Part shown: positions 34,902 to 44,315 of the stretch, one piece after another
How the letters are laid out: every line of letters begins with the position of its first letter
Position numbering within the stretch: position 1 is the stretch's first letter
Source: Ralstonia pickettii
GTDB taxonomy: Bacteria > Pseudomonadota > Gammaproteobacteria > Burkholderiales > Burkholderiaceae
Length of the DNA stretch: 64,000 bases
Assembly: GCF_000607165.1 (NCBI RefSeq)
Contig: NZ_JFZG01000027.1
Span: forward strand, 31,047-95,046
Direction of reading: 5' to 3'
Translations under genes and position numbers: made by a program
Notes under the pieces: model-generated
Told to the model about the DNA's origin: nothing
Seen by the model: the letters and a program-made list of their open reading frames with translations, nothing else
The model's database searches: none

Positions 34902-35780
34902 ATGACGTCTTTTGCAATCGAAACGCCGGTCTCGGTGGGCTGGATCGGCGCGGGGCGGCTGGCTCGGGCATTGGCCACTCGGGCGCATGGTGCGGGCGTA
35001 CGCACCGTGGCGGTTGCCAACCGCTCGACCGGGCCCGCCGCGTGGCTCGCGCAAGCCACAGGCGCGAAGGCGGTCGACCCGCAAGGCGTGGCGGATAGCG
35101 CCGACTGGGTGTTCGTGACCGTGCCGGATGACGCCATCCCGGGCGTGATCGATAACATCCGCTGGCGCCCCGGCCAACTCGTCATCCACTGCAGCGGTGC
35201 CGGCGAGCGCGACTTGCTGGACGTCGCCCGCCAAGCCGGCGCGGATACCGCCAGCTTTCACCCGCTGTTTCTGTTTGCCGGTTTGCCGGACGATGCCGAA
35301 CGTCTGGGCGGCGCCTCCATCGCCATTGACGCCGATGCGCCGCACGACGCGGCGCTCGCCAGCTTTGCACTGCGGCTCGGCTGCACGCCGTTGAAGGTGC
35401 GTGCCGGGCAACGTGCCCTGTATCACGCCGGAGCCAACTACGCGGCCAGCTTCCTGCTGTGCGCACTCCATGAAGCCGCCACGTTGTGGGAGGCCGCAGG
35501 CATCGACCGTGATGCCGCTGTGGCCGCCATGTGGCCGCTGGTGGACGGCACGCTGGCTGCGGCACGCGCCCGTGGCCTGGCTGGGGCACTGGCAGGTCCG
35601 GTCTCGCGCGGAGACGGCGGCATCATCGACAAACACCTGCAAGCGCTGGAAGCACTGGGCGCCGATCACGCTGCGCTGTACACCGCACTCACAAGGCGTG
35701 CACTGGCCCTGGCAGCCGAACGCGGCGCGCCTTCCGCAGACGTGCTGGCAGACCTCGCTGCGCGCCTTAATCCAACGTAA
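34902..35780 (+). CDS. Rossmann-fold oxidoreductase with DUF2520 domain
   Basis: 292 residues. NAD(P)-binding motif GWIGAGRLARALA at residues 13-25 with a ProC/F420-reductase-like Rossmann domain, followed from about residue 130 by a helical DUF2520 domain (ALYHAGANYAASFLLCAL, SRGDGGIIDKHLQAL). The usual annotation is a predicted dehydrogenase of unknown substrate; the C-terminal domain is similar to ketopantoate reductase and pyrroline-carboxylate reductase folds. It is followed on the same strand by an MFS gene 95 bases away. Confidence 0.85.
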   Translation: MTSFAIETPVSVGWIGAGRLARALATRAHGAGVRTVAVANRSTGPAAWLAQATGAKAVDPQGVADSADWVFVTVPDDAIPGVIDNIRWRPGQLVIHCSGAGERDLLDVARQAGADTASFHPLFLFAGLPDDAERLGGASIAIDADAPHDAALASFALRLGCTPLKVRAGQRALYHAGANYAASFLLCALHEAATLWEAAGIDRDAAVAAMWPLVDGTLAAARARGLAGALAGPVSRGDGGIIDKHLQALEALGADHAALYTALTRRALALAAERGAPSADVLADLAARLNPT

Positions 35781-35874
35781 TTACGGAGTCGGGATCATTG
35801 GCATTGGATGGCGCACATGCACCAATCCGGCGCGCGGCCTACAATCGGCAGCTTGCTTGCACGCCCGTTCTGCC

Positions 35875-37101
35875 ATGTCCCAACGTCCACACACATCGCC
35901 ATCTCCTGCTGCGCATGACGCTGCAGACCGCCCGTCGTCCAGCGCGCTGATCCTGCTGGTTGTCGGGCTGGTGCTGGTGGGCGTGAACCTGCGGCCGGCG
36001 CTGTCAAGCCTGTCGCCCGTGCTCAAACAGGTGGCGGCTGGCACGGGGCTGTCGGGCGCCACGGCGGGGTTGCTGACGACCCTGCCTGTGCTGTGTCTGG
36101 GCTTGTTTGCGCCAGCGGCCGCGGTATTGGCTCGGCGCTTTGGCGCAGAACGCGCAGTGGGCGGCTTGCTGATTGCGCTGGCGGCGGGCATAGCCTTGCG
36201 CAGCGCGGGCGGCGTTGCACCGCTGTTCATCGGCACGCTGGCAGCGGGCGCCTGCATTGGCGTGACGGGCATTCTGTTGCCGGGCATCGTCAAGCGGGAT
36301 TTCGGCCGGCAGGCTGACCTGATGACCGGCGTCTACACCATGGCGCTGTGCTTTGGTGCCGCGGTGGCAGCCGGTGCCAGCGCGCCCCTTTCGGCATGGC
36401 TGGGCGGCTGGCAGCCCGCGCTGGCATTCTGGGCGCTGCCCGCGCTGCTGGCCTTTGTCGGCTGGTGGCCGCATATGCGGCATGCGCACGGCAAGGGCGC
36501 AGCCACTCGGCTTCAGCGCGTGTCACTGTGGAACAAGCCTATCGCCTGGCAGGTGACGCTCTACATGGGGCTGCAATCGTCGCTGGCGTATTGCGTGTTC
36601 GGCTGGCTGCCCGTGATCCTGCAAGACCGCGGGCTATCTGCCGTGCAGTCGGGCATGGTGGTCGCGGTGTCGATTCTTGTGCAGCTCATTACCGCGCTGG
36701 GCGGACCATTCGTGGCGCGGCTCGGGCGAGATCAGCGCCCCGCCGTGTACCTGATGATGCTGATGTGCTGGGCTGGCCTGATCGGCTGCCTATATGCGCC
36801 GCTGTCAACGCTGTGGTGGTGGGCGGTGTTGCTGGGGCTTGGCCAGGGCGGCAACTTCAGCGTGGCGCTGTCGCTGATCGTGCTGCGCTCGGCCGATACG
36901 CGCGTGGCGGCAAGCCTGTCGGCCATGACGCAGGGCATTGGCTACACCATGGCCGCTGCGGGGCCGTATCTCATGGGGGTGCTGCACGATCTGACCGGCA
37001 GCTGGGCCGTGATGGGCTGGCTGTTCAGCGCAATTGCGCTGGCCTCGCTCGTGGCGGGCTCGCTCGCCGGGCGCAACCGCACGCTGCACGCCGGCGAGTA
37101 A
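35875..37101 (+). CDS. MFS transporter, CynX/NimT family
   Basis: 408 residues, 12 helices. The N-terminal helix LVGVNLRPALSSLSPVL is the CynX/NimT signature (cyanate transporter and 2-nitroimidazole transporter relatives). The in-frame region before 35875 lies inside the DUF2520 gene and is not used; ATG 35875 gives a short polar tail before helix 1. Substrate unknown; no cyanase gene is nearby. Confidence 0.88.
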   Translation: MSQRPHTSPSPAAHDAADRPSSSALILLVVGLVLVGVNLRPALSSLSPVLKQVAAGTGLSGATAGLLTTLPVLCLGLFAPAAAVLARRFGAERAVGGLLIALAAGIALRSAGGVAPLFIGTLAAGACIGVTGILLPGIVKRDFGRQADLMTGVYTMALCFGAAVAAGASAPLSAWLGGWQPALAFWALPALLAFVGWWPHMRHAHGKGAATRLQRVSLWNKPIAWQVTLYMGLQSSLAYCVFGWLPVILQDRGLSAVQSGMVVAVSILVQLITALGGPFVARLGRDQRPAVYLMMLMCWAGLIGCLYAPLSTLWWWAVLLGLGQGGNFSVALSLIVLRSADTRVAASLSAMTQGIGYTMAAAGPYLMGVLHDLTGSWAVMGWLFSAIALASLVAGSLAGRNRTLHAGE

Positions 37102-37112
37102 TTCATCTACTG

Positions 37113-37133
37113 CAAGGCTTCATTCAAGCCTTG
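37113..37133. terminator. Hairpin at the converging ends of the MFS and FMN-reductase genes
   Basis: CAAGGCTT-CATTC-AAGCCTTG is a perfect 8-bp stem overlapping the last codons of the reductase gene. No U tract follows in either direction, so terminator function is only likely by position. Confidence 0.35.
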
Positions 37134-37669
37134 TGCTTCAACGTCCAGTTGGCCAGCGCCTGCATCTGCTCGGTGATCAGGCCGGCGATGCGCTCGTCTG
37201 TGAGATCGCCATCGGCGGTGAAGCCGCCAGCAAACGCGTTGGCAAACACTTCCGGCTTGTTCAGCGGATGCAGGTCCAGATACACGCACACCTGACGCAG
37301 GTGGTACTGCGCGCGCGACGTGCCCATGCCGCCGCCCGCGCCCAGGATCGCGACCGGCTTGCCTGCCAGCAACGCGTTGTTGGGCTCGCGCGAGGCCCAG
37401 TCCAGAATGTTCTTCAGCGCCGGCGCCAGCGAGTAGTTGTATTCAGGGCAGGCCAGCACCAGCGCATCGGCACGACTGATCTGTTCGAGCACGCGCACCA
37501 CCGAAGCAGGCTTGTCCGTAATGTCGGCGTTGTAGAACGGAATATCCGTCAGGTCGGCGACGTCCATTTCAACGCCGGCGGGCACGCGGGTGGACGCTGC
37601 GCGCAGCAGACCCTGGTTGGTGGATTTGCGGCGCAGACTGCCGGCAATGCCGAGAAAATTCAGCGACAT
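37124..37669 (-). CDS. NADPH-dependent FMN reductase
   Basis: 181 residues from ATG 37669. Flavodoxin-like fold of the ChrR/ArsH/SsuE type: phosphate-binding loop GSLRRKSTN near residue 9, and PEYNYSLAPALKNILDW, the conserved FMN/dimer motif. These enzymes reduce FMN, quinones or chromate with NAD(P)H. It lies downstream of tag and CorA on the same strand with a 70-base gap. Confidence 0.9.
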   Translation of the reverse strand: MSLNFLGIAGSLRRKSTNQGLLRAASTRVPAGVEMDVADLTDIPFYNADITDKPASVVRVLEQISRADALVLACPEYNYSLAPALKNILDWASREPNNALLAGKPVAILGAGGGMGTSRAQYHLRQVCVYLDLHPLNKPEVFANAFAGGFTADGDLTDERIAGLITEQMQALANWTLKHKA

Positions 37670-37742
37670 GAAGAACGACTCCGTCAATGGTGGGACTGGC
37701 GAGAATAACGGACATTCGCCGCATCAAAAAGGGCCCTGAGCG

Positions 37743-38300
37743 TTATGCCTTCCCGGCGCGAAAGCACCCGGCTTCATGATCATCGACCATGCCGGTGGCC
37801 TGCATGAAGGCATAACAGATGGTCGGGCCGACGAACTTGAAACCGCGCTTGACCAGCGCCTTGCTCATCGCCTTGGACGCATCAGTCGCTGCGGGTGCAT
37901 CGCGGTAGCTGTCCCAGCGGTTGACGATGGTCTTGCCATCGACAAACGCCCACAGGAATGCGTCGAGCGAACCCATTTCTTCCTGAAGCTCCAGCACCTT
38001 GCGCGCGTTGATGACGGCGCCTTCCACCTTGGCGCGATTGCGCACGATGCCCGGATCAGCGAGCAGCTTTTCGATGCGTGCCGGCGTGAAGCGCGCCACG
38101 CGTGCGGCATCAAACCCCTCGAACACTTCCTGGTAGCGCGCCCGCTTGCGAAGGATGGTCTGCCACGACAAACCGGCCTGCGCGCCCTCCAGGATCAGCA
38201 TCTCGTAGAGGTGACGATCATCGTGCGAGGGCACGCCCCACTCGGTGTCGTGGTACGCGATCATCAGCGGGTCTTCGCCCGCCCAGCAGCAGCGCGCCAT
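37743..38300 (-). CDS. tag: DNA-3-methyladenine glycosylase I
   Basis: 185 residues (E. coli Tag has 187). Excises 3-methyladenine from alkylated DNA. The structural zinc ligands match E. coli numbering: Cys4 (MARCCW), His17 (MIAYHDTEWG), His175 and Cys179 (DDHEAGC). Family blocks LILEGAQAGLSWQTIL and FKFVGPTICYAFMQATGMVDDH are present. Ten bases separate it from the CorA gene, so it is co-transcribed. Confidence 0.96.
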   Translation of the reverse strand: MARCCWAGEDPLMIAYHDTEWGVPSHDDRHLYEMLILEGAQAGLSWQTILRKRARYQEVFEGFDAARVARFTPARIEKLLADPGIVRNRAKVEGAVINARKVLELQEEMGSLDAFLWAFVDGKTIVNRWDSYRDAPAATDASKAMSKALVKRGFKFVGPTICYAFMQATGMVDDHEAGCFRAGKA

Positions 38301-38310
38301 CTCGTGTCTC

Positions 38311-39282
38311 CTAGATCCAGCCCGATTTGCGCAACTTGCGATACAGCCACACGCAAGCGGTGGCCGTGCACGCCAGCACGATGGGGTACCCAGCCGGATG
38401 CTCCAGCTCCGGCATGCCCTTGAAGTTCATGCCGTAGTTGCTGAAAACCACGGTTGGAATTGCCAGAATAGCGCCCCACCCGGCCAGGCGCTTCACGATG
38501 TCGTTCTGCGTGACCGACACCAGCGCCACGTTCACGGAGATGGCTGTGGTCAGCATTTCCCGAATCACGTCGAGTGCGCCCACCGCGCGGTGCGCATGGT
38601 CGGCAATATCGCGAAAATACGCGCGCAGCTCTTTGGGCACCACGTCGTCATGCAGGCGCACGAGTTGGCCGGCAATGTCTTCAACGGGCAACGCGGCATT
38701 GCGCAGCCGCAGAAGCTGGCGCTTGAGCGTATAGAGCCGCTCGATGGCCGCGCGATCGAACGTGTCGCCAAAGATCTGGCTTTCGATGTGCTCGAACTCT
38801 TCCTGCAGGCGTTCAAGCACCGGCTGATAGTTGTCGACCACAAAGTCCATCACCGCGTACAACGCAAACGGTGCGCCTTTGGCCAGCAGTTGCGGCGTGC
38901 GCTCGCAGCGCTCGCGCACCGGCGAATACGACGCCGACGGCCCATGCCGCACCGAGACGAGAAAGTCCCTGCCGACAAACAGGTGTGTCTCACCAAAGAC
39001 GACGTTGCCGCCCTCCATTTGCGCGGTGTTCAGCACGATGAACAGCACGTCGCCGTACAGCTCCAGCTTGGGCCGCTGGTGCGCGTTGCGCGCGTCTTCA
39101 ATGGCGAGATCGTGCAGGCCGAATTCCTCCTGCACGCGGTCGAGCATGGCGTTGTCCGGCTCATGCAGACCCAGCCACACAAACGAGCCCGGCGTGTGCA
39201 GCACGTCGCTGATGGCCTCGACGGAAAGGTCACGTTCGCGCTTGCCGTTTCGGTACAGCGCGCTGTTGATCACCATGGACAT
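38311..39282 (-). CDS. CorA-family magnesium/cobalt transporter
   Basis: 323 residues. Large N-terminal cytoplasmic domain, long helix, then two C-terminal membrane helices with the ion-selectivity motif YGMNF (GMN) between them, followed by the short basic tail LYRKLRKSGWI. Pentameric Mg2+ uptake is the known role. ATG 39282 has GGAG upstream; the open frame back to 39495 overlaps the MarR gene and is not used. It lies 29 bases after the MarR gene. Confidence 0.93.
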   Translation of the reverse strand: MSMVINSALYRNGKRERDLSVEAISDVLHTPGSFVWLGLHEPDNAMLDRVQEEFGLHDLAIEDARNAHQRPKLELYGDVLFIVLNTAQMEGGNVVFGETHLFVGRDFLVSVRHGPSASYSPVRERCERTPQLLAKGAPFALYAVMDFVVDNYQPVLERLQEEFEHIESQIFGDTFDRAAIERLYTLKRQLLRLRNAALPVEDIAGQLVRLHDDVVPKELRAYFRDIADHAHRAVGALDVIREMLTTAISVNVALVSVTQNDIVKRLAGWGAILAIPTVVFSNYGMNFKGMPELEHPAGYPIVLACTATACVWLYRKLRKSGWI

Positions 39283-39311
39283 GGTTGTCTCCGGAACGCA
39301 TTCGGCACGCA

Positions 39312-39809
39312 TTAGCGGTCTGCGGGCCGATCTGCGGTCTTGATATCGGATGCGGTGGAGGCCGCGGTGGCCAGCGCCGGCACTTCGGCCAGGCGCGTTT
39401 CGATTTGCGCCAGCGCTTCGGACAGCGCGTGGACGAGGTCGTCCGGCAGCCCGTCGAGCGTGGCATTGATGAAGGCGATGCGGCGCGGCATGCATTCGAG
39501 CACGATGGCCAGGCCTGCGTCTGACAGCGACACGTTGGTCAGGCGGTTGTCGCGCGCATCGGTGGTGCGTTCAATCCAGCCGAGCTGCTCCAGCACTTTA
39601 AGCTGGCGGGTAAGCGCGCCAGGGTCCATCTGCAGTCGCTCGGCGAGCTGCTTCTGGGCCATGCCGCCGCCGGTGTTGTCATGCAGCGCCAGCAGGATGC
39701 GCCAGCGCGGCATTGGCTGGCCGACATGCGCCTCGAAGGCGGCCATGAACGCACGATAGGTGCGGCCGAACTGGTGCATGACGGCGAAGCGTTCGCGTTC
39801 AGAGGTCAT
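39312..39809 (-). CDS. MarR-family transcriptional regulator
   Basis: 165 residues. Winged HTH with MAQKQLAERLQMDPGALTRQLKVLEQLGWI and wing region RTTDARDNRLTNVSLSDAG, then a helical dimer tail. MarR proteins repress efflux genes and release DNA on binding phenolic ligands. It follows the DHA2 pump gene by 58 bases in the same direction, and a strong 25-bp dyad lies upstream of that pump (41483-41507), so it probably represses its own operon. Confidence 0.9.
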   Translation of the reverse strand: MTSERERFAVMHQFGRTYRAFMAAFEAHVGQPMPRWRILLALHDNTGGGMAQKQLAERLQMDPGALTRQLKVLEQLGWIERTTDARDNRLTNVSLSDAGLAIVLECMPRRIAFINATLDGLPDDLVHALSEALAQIETRLAEVPALATAASTASDIKTADRPADR

Positions 39810-39867
39810 CGATCAGGGCTGAGATTGCTGGGGAACCGCGCATCCTAACCGCTCCGGCGTGTCTCGC

Positions 39868-41460
39868 CTATTCCGTATGTTGCACAGGCTCGACATGGTG
39901 CAGCACCACGGGCGGCACGCGGCGCACATACCAGAGGCCGATCAGCGCCACCACCGTCGCCACGATCAGGCCGATATGGATGGCACTGACCAGCACGTGT
40001 CGCGCGGCTTCGAGCAGAGCCGTACCATCGTGGCCAGCAGCATGCAACTGCGAGAGCAACGCGGCTTGCGAGTCATGATCGATGAGAATTTCGGGATCGG
40101 CAAGCTGGCGCAGCCACTGCATCGCGCTGTCAGCGCTTAGCGCATTGGCAACGCCCGAGGCATAGCGCTCGCTTACCAGCGTGCCGACCAGCGCCGTGCC
40201 CACCATGCCGCCCACCATGCGCAGCGATTGCAGCAGCGCCGTAGCAATGCCCAGATGCGCACGGCCGGCCGTCTGCTGTGCAAACACGGTCAGATTGGGC
40301 AGCACGAAACCGAGGCCCAGCCCAGCCAGCAGCATCAGCAACGTCAGCACCGTATGCGGCATGCCCTTGGACGACACCGACATGCCGGCCACCGCCACTG
40401 TCAGCAGCGCAAAGCCGGCATACAGCATGGCGTTGGGATTGGGAATGCGCGTGACGATGCGCCCGTTGATGATGCTGCCCAGCGTGATGCACACCACCAG
40501 CGGCGTAATCACCAGACCGGCTTCCTGCGGCGACATGCCAAACCCGCCCTGGAACAGCAACGGTGCATAGAACAGCACCGCAAACATCGAGAAGCCCGAC
40601 AGCAACGCCAGCATGAACAGCGCGGCCAGCGCCGGATTGCGCAGCATGTCGAACGGCAATAGCGGCTGCTCTGCACGCTGCTCCCACCACCACAGCGCCA
40701 CAAATGCCGCGGCCGACAGTACCAGCCAACCAAACAGCGGCAGCGACAGGCCATGCCGCGGCAGCCATTCCACGAACAACTGCAGCGCACCCAGCGCCAC
40801 CGTGATCAGCACCGCGCCCTGCCAGTCCAGGCGGATACGCCCGGTGTGCACGTTCTGACGCAGATGCGGCAAAAAGCGCCACGCAAACCACAGCCCCAAC
40901 ACACCGAACGGAATGTTCACGTAGAACACCGATCGCCAGCCGAACGCCTGCGTCATCCACCCGCCAAGCGTCGGGCCGATGGCGTTGGCAATACCAAACG
41001 ACGCGCTCAGCATTACCTGCCAGCGCAAACGTACACGCGCATCCGGGAAGAGATCGGGAATGCACGCGTAGGCCGTGCCAACCAGCATGCCGCCGCCAAT
41101 GCCCTGCAGCGCCCGCGACCACACCAAAAACGTCATGCTGCCCGCCATGCCGCACATGACCGACGCCAGCGTGAACACCACGATGGAGGCAATCACAAAC
41201 GGCTTGCGCCCGTAGAAATCTCCCAGGCGGCCAAAGATTGGCACCGTCACCACGGACGTCAACAGATACGACGTCGCCACCCACGCATACAGCTCAAAGC
41301 CTTTCAGCTCAGCCACCACCGTGGGCAGCGCTGTGCCGACCACGGTCTGGTCGAAGGCGACCAGAACCACGACAAAGCAAATGCCGATCATCGCCAAGAG
41401 CGATTCCTTGAACGGCAAGACCTGGGTATGGGAGTGCGGGAGCGCGGTGTGGACGGCCAT
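39868..41460 (-). CDS. MFS multidrug efflux transporter, DHA2 (EmrB/QacA) family
   Basis: 530 residues, 14 predicted helices. Signatures: FVVVLVAFDQTVVGTALPTV in helix 1, GRLGDFYGRKPF in loop 2-3, and motif C region GWMTQAFGWRSVFYVNIPFG. Proton-driven drug export. The start is uncertain: ATG 41460 gives the family length, ATG 41490 lies inside the operator dyad; neither has a good ribosome binding site. First gene of a likely operon with marR and corA. Confidence 0.92.
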   Translation of the reverse strand: MAVHTALPHSHTQVLPFKESLLAMIGICFVVVLVAFDQTVVGTALPTVVAELKGFELYAWVATSYLLTSVVTVPIFGRLGDFYGRKPFVIASIVVFTLASVMCGMAGSMTFLVWSRALQGIGGGMLVGTAYACIPDLFPDARVRLRWQVMLSASFGIANAIGPTLGGWMTQAFGWRSVFYVNIPFGVLGLWFAWRFLPHLRQNVHTGRIRLDWQGAVLITVALGALQLFVEWLPRHGLSLPLFGWLVLSAAAFVALWWWEQRAEQPLLPFDMLRNPALAALFMLALLSGFSMFAVLFYAPLLFQGGFGMSPQEAGLVITPLVVCITLGSIINGRIVTRIPNPNAMLYAGFALLTVAVAGMSVSSKGMPHTVLTLLMLLAGLGLGFVLPNLTVFAQQTAGRAHLGIATALLQSLRMVGGMVGTALVGTLVSERYASGVANALSADSAMQWLRQLADPEILIDHDSQAALLSQLHAAGHDGTALLEAARHVLVSAIHIGLIVATVVALIGLWYVRRVPPVVLHHVEPVQHTE

Positions 41461-41482
41461 GACGGAGGAGTGACGATACAAA

Positions 41483-41507
41483 TGATGCATCAACGATTGA
41501 TGCGTCA
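41483..41507. promoter_or_regulatory. MarR-type operator upstream of the DHA2 pump
   Basis: TGATGCATCAA and TTGATGCGTCA form an inverted repeat (10 of 11 positions) around CGA. Length and position fit a MarR dimer site. The regulator is probably the product of 39312-39809. Confidence 0.65.
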
Positions 41508-41628
41508 ATTAATAGTCTAACGGAATCGGGGCCGCCTTGCTTGCGCCGTCAGTGCAGTCGAGACCTATCACAGCCAGGAAAACGCGGTAACGCTCTCCTT
41601 GAGGAAGGGAACTTCCAAAAGCGGGAGC

Positions 41629-42990
41629 TTAGTGTCCGACTATCTCGGTTGAGCGAAGCCCTGCTGGCTCCAACTTCTGCGGAAGCGCGCGCTGTTTGAT
41701 GAAGAGGGCGACACACGCGATCAAGCCCGCAATGGCAATGATTGAGAAGATGCCGCTGAACCCGACTTGTTGGCGAGTGAGCTCTGCCACAAGATAGGAA
41801 CCCGCTATGCCACCAAACCGCCCAATTCCAAGCATCCAAGCAACGCCTGTAGCCCGACCTTGCGTCGGGTAGAAAGCGGCGGCCAGAGCGGGCATAGACG
41901 ACTGCGCTGTATTCATCAGAACGCCGGCAGCAAAAACAACAACAACGAGCAGTCCGACGTTGCCAACGGCTTGACCAATGCCATACACGGTGAGGGCAGT
42001 GAGCGCGTAGCAAGTCGCAATCACCCGATTGGCGTTGAATTTGTCCATCAGAGCGCCGCACAGAACAGCACCAATGCCGCCCAGCGGGAAGAGCGCAGAA
42101 ATCAACGTTGCAGCCTTTGGCGTGAGCCCGGCCTCCTTCAAGAGAATGGGCATCCAATTGATAGAGGCATAAAAGATCACCAGCCCCATAAAGTACGCCA
42201 ACCAAAGCATGACGGATCCGACAACGTAGGATCGGGACAGAACCAATGCAATACCGCCTTGGCCCGATGGGGCCTGGGTCTGCTCGGTCATGAAGAACGA
42301 TGACGCGTCGTGTGCGGCCACATTGATCTTCGCCAACGTACGGCGAATCTTCTCTACGGATTGGCTCTTCGCAATCATGTAGCGAACAGACTCCGGCAAA
42401 TGCAAGACCAGCAGAAAGAGCAATGCAAGCGGCGCAAGACCGCCCAGCATGAGAACACTACGCCAGCCGAAATGTGGAATCATCCAGGCGGCCAAGAACC
42501 CTCCGAACGCGGCGCCCAGAGGGAAGCCGCAAAACATCAGGTTCACAATGACCGCGCGGCGTTTGTCAGGACAGAATTCGCTCATCAGGGTCACTGCGTT
42601 CGGCATTGCCGCACCAAGCCCGATACCGGTTACGAAGCGCAACGCTGTCAGGTTTGTGATGTTGCTCGCATATGCAGATGCGAGGCACGCGACACCGAAG
42701 ACCAGCACAGAGACGATCAACATAAGGCGGCGCCCGATCCGGTCTGAAAGTGGGCCGGCGACGAGGGCACCCACTGCCAAGCCAAAGAGCGCAGCACTTA
42801 GAACCGGGGCAAGCGCTGGGCGCGAAATGCCCCACTCCGACACAAGCGATGGCGCAATGAAGCCGATGGCTGCTGTGTCAAAGCCATCCAACAGGACGAT
42901 AAAAAAACACATCCCAAAGATAAGCCACTGGAACGGGCCGAACCGGCTGCCATTGATGATGCTCTGTGCGTCGACGATAGATTTACTCAT
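41629..42990 (-). CDS. MFS transporter, AAHS (aromatic acid) family
   Basis: 453 residues, 12 helices. LLDGFDTAAIGFIAPSL in helix 1 and GPLSDRIGRRLML in loop 2-3 mark the AAHS family (PcaK, BenK, MhpT). AGGAAG precedes ATG 42990 (MSKSIVDAQ); the 28-codon extension upstream is not needed. No aromatic catabolic gene is adjacent. A PcaR/PobR-like box lies 157 bases upstream, supporting aromatic-acid control. Confidence 0.9.
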   Translation of the reverse strand: MSKSIVDAQSIINGSRFGPFQWLIFGMCFFIVLLDGFDTAAIGFIAPSLVSEWGISRPALAPVLSAALFGLAVGALVAGPLSDRIGRRLMLIVSVLVFGVACLASAYASNITNLTALRFVTGIGLGAAMPNAVTLMSEFCPDKRRAVIVNLMFCGFPLGAAFGGFLAAWMIPHFGWRSVLMLGGLAPLALLFLLVLHLPESVRYMIAKSQSVEKIRRTLAKINVAAHDASSFFMTEQTQAPSGQGGIALVLSRSYVVGSVMLWLAYFMGLVIFYASINWMPILLKEAGLTPKAATLISALFPLGGIGAVLCGALMDKFNANRVIATCYALTALTVYGIGQAVGNVGLLVVVVFAAGVLMNTAQSSMPALAAAFYPTQGRATGVAWMLGIGRFGGIAGSYLVAELTRQQVGFSGIFSIIAIAGLIACVALFIKQRALPQKLEPAGLRSTEIVGH

Positions 42991-43146
42991 GGGGCTTCCT
43001 AGAGATAAGCCGCAACAATCCGTGCCGGCTTCTAACAGGCTCCAAGGCGCGCTATGGCTTGAACGGACGGTCAATGCTTCATAGGAATGGGCCAGGGCAT
43101 ACCGCCTCTACCAGCACCATCCCTTCGCTTCACTGACAAGCGAGAA

Positions 43147-43161
43147 GTTCGAATTACGAAC
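43147..43161. promoter_or_regulatory. PcaR/PobR-type (IclR) operator upstream of the AAHS transporter
   Basis: GTTCG-AATTA-CGAAC is a perfect 15-bp palindrome with the same GTTCG...CGAAC arms as known PcaR/PcaU/PobR boxes. A second palindrome GAACAATTGTTC overlaps it (43158-43169). No IclR gene is adjacent, so control by a distant regulator is inferred. Confidence 0.5.
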
Positions 43162-43169
43162 AATTGTTC

Positions 43170-43631
43170 TCAAAATGAACTTCATGCTAGGGTAGGCACG
43201 CGTCCATCGAAACTCGGGATAACCCGCACAGGCAAGGCTCCCATTGGAATGAGTACTGCCTGGACGTGGAAATGTCCGGTGCCGTTGATTCGTCCGTTGA
43301 GGCGTTTTTCATCGCCCCACGTGCGAATTCGACGGATGTCACCCAGCGTCGGACAGCACAAGGGAAACTGTGGTCGACACGAGGGTCCAGGACGTGTTGG
43401 CACACGCTGACGACGTTACGCCTGCGTGAGACATGTCAGCGGCGCGGCGTTCGTGACCGAATGGGATACGAAGGGAATGCGAAGGGAGATGGCCGCAAGC
43501 CAACTGGCGGTCACCTCGCTGGAGTTCACGGGCTCGGTGAACACTGCGCAGTCCTGCTGCATCGCGTTCCACATGCCGGGCGTGCCGGGGACGTAGGCCG
43601 TCTATGCCCGACGCAACGCGCCGATGCCTTG
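43170..43631. other. Gene-poor spacer, possibly decayed coding DNA
   Basis: About 460 bases without a supportable gene. Short frames exist on both strands, for example a minus-strand stretch ending PFVSHSVTNAAPLTC near 43440 and a plus-strand 35-codon frame from 43489 with GGGAG before it. None has recognisable family character. The region may be a worn remnant of a lost gene. Confidence 0.4.
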
Positions 43632-44315
43632 CTAAGCCATTGAGGAACCCGGCGAGCCGTTGCTGCCGACATGCCCGGCGGCAGTGCTGGCAGTCTGCGT
43701 GACCAGGTAGCGACCGGGCCGATGATTCAACGCAATGCTGAGGTTGAGCGCCACCGCCCCCACCAACGAGGCCACCAGCGCCATCGGGCTGACCACGACG
43801 AGAGACGCCAGCACGATGCCCACATCCACCGCCATCTGCAGCTTGCCAGCGCGAATGCCGTACTTGTCCTGCAGATACAGCGCGACGATGTTGACGCCGC
43901 CCAGGCTGGCCTGGTGCCGAAACAGGACGATGAAGCCCACGCCCATCAACGTGCCGCCAATGACACCCGCATACAGCGGATTGAGCGACCCCAGCTGTAC
44001 GAAGTGCGCGTGCACCTCGCTCAGCCACGACACCAGCGCCACCGCACAGAACGTCTTGAGCGTGAAGCGCCAACCCATGTGCCGCACCGCCAGGTAATAG
44101 AACGGCAGATTGATGGTGAAGAACACCACACCAAAGGGCAGCGATGTGGCGTAGTGGATCAGAAAGGCCACGCCGGCCGTCCCGCCTGACAGCAGACCGC
44201 CCTGCTTGAACAGCGTGATGCCGAGCGACACGAACAGCGTACCGGTAACGATGGCGAGCACGTCCTCAAGCAGGCTATGCCGGGTGACACCGGGAACATT
44301 GTCGGGGGCATTCAT
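43632..44315 (-). CDS. YitT-family membrane protein
   Basis: 227 residues with five to six hydrophobic helices. GTLFVSLGITLFKQGGLLSG, GGTAGVAFLIHYATSLPFG and TLMGVGFIVLFRHQASLGG match the YitT (former DUF161) family; the cytoplasmic DUF2179 tail found in Bacillus YitT is absent. AAGGAG precedes ATG 44315. Transport substrate unknown. Confidence 0.85.
   Translation of the reverse strand: MNAPDNVPGVTRHSLLEDVLAIVTGTLFVSLGITLFKQGGLLSGGTAGVAFLIHYATSLPFGVVFFTINLPFYYLAVRHMGWRFTLKTFCAVALVSWLSEVHAHFVQLGSLNPLYAGVIGGTLMGVGFIVLFRHQASLGGVNIVALYLQDKYGIRAGKLQMAVDVGIVLASLVVVSPMALVASLVGAVALNLSIALNHRPGRYLVTQTASTAAGHVGSNGSPGSSMA

Noticed and set aside
43182..43643. Several 70-125 codon frames in the AAHS-YitT spacer
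   Set aside because: They overlap each other on both strands, lack ribosome binding sites or family character, and were not called as genes.
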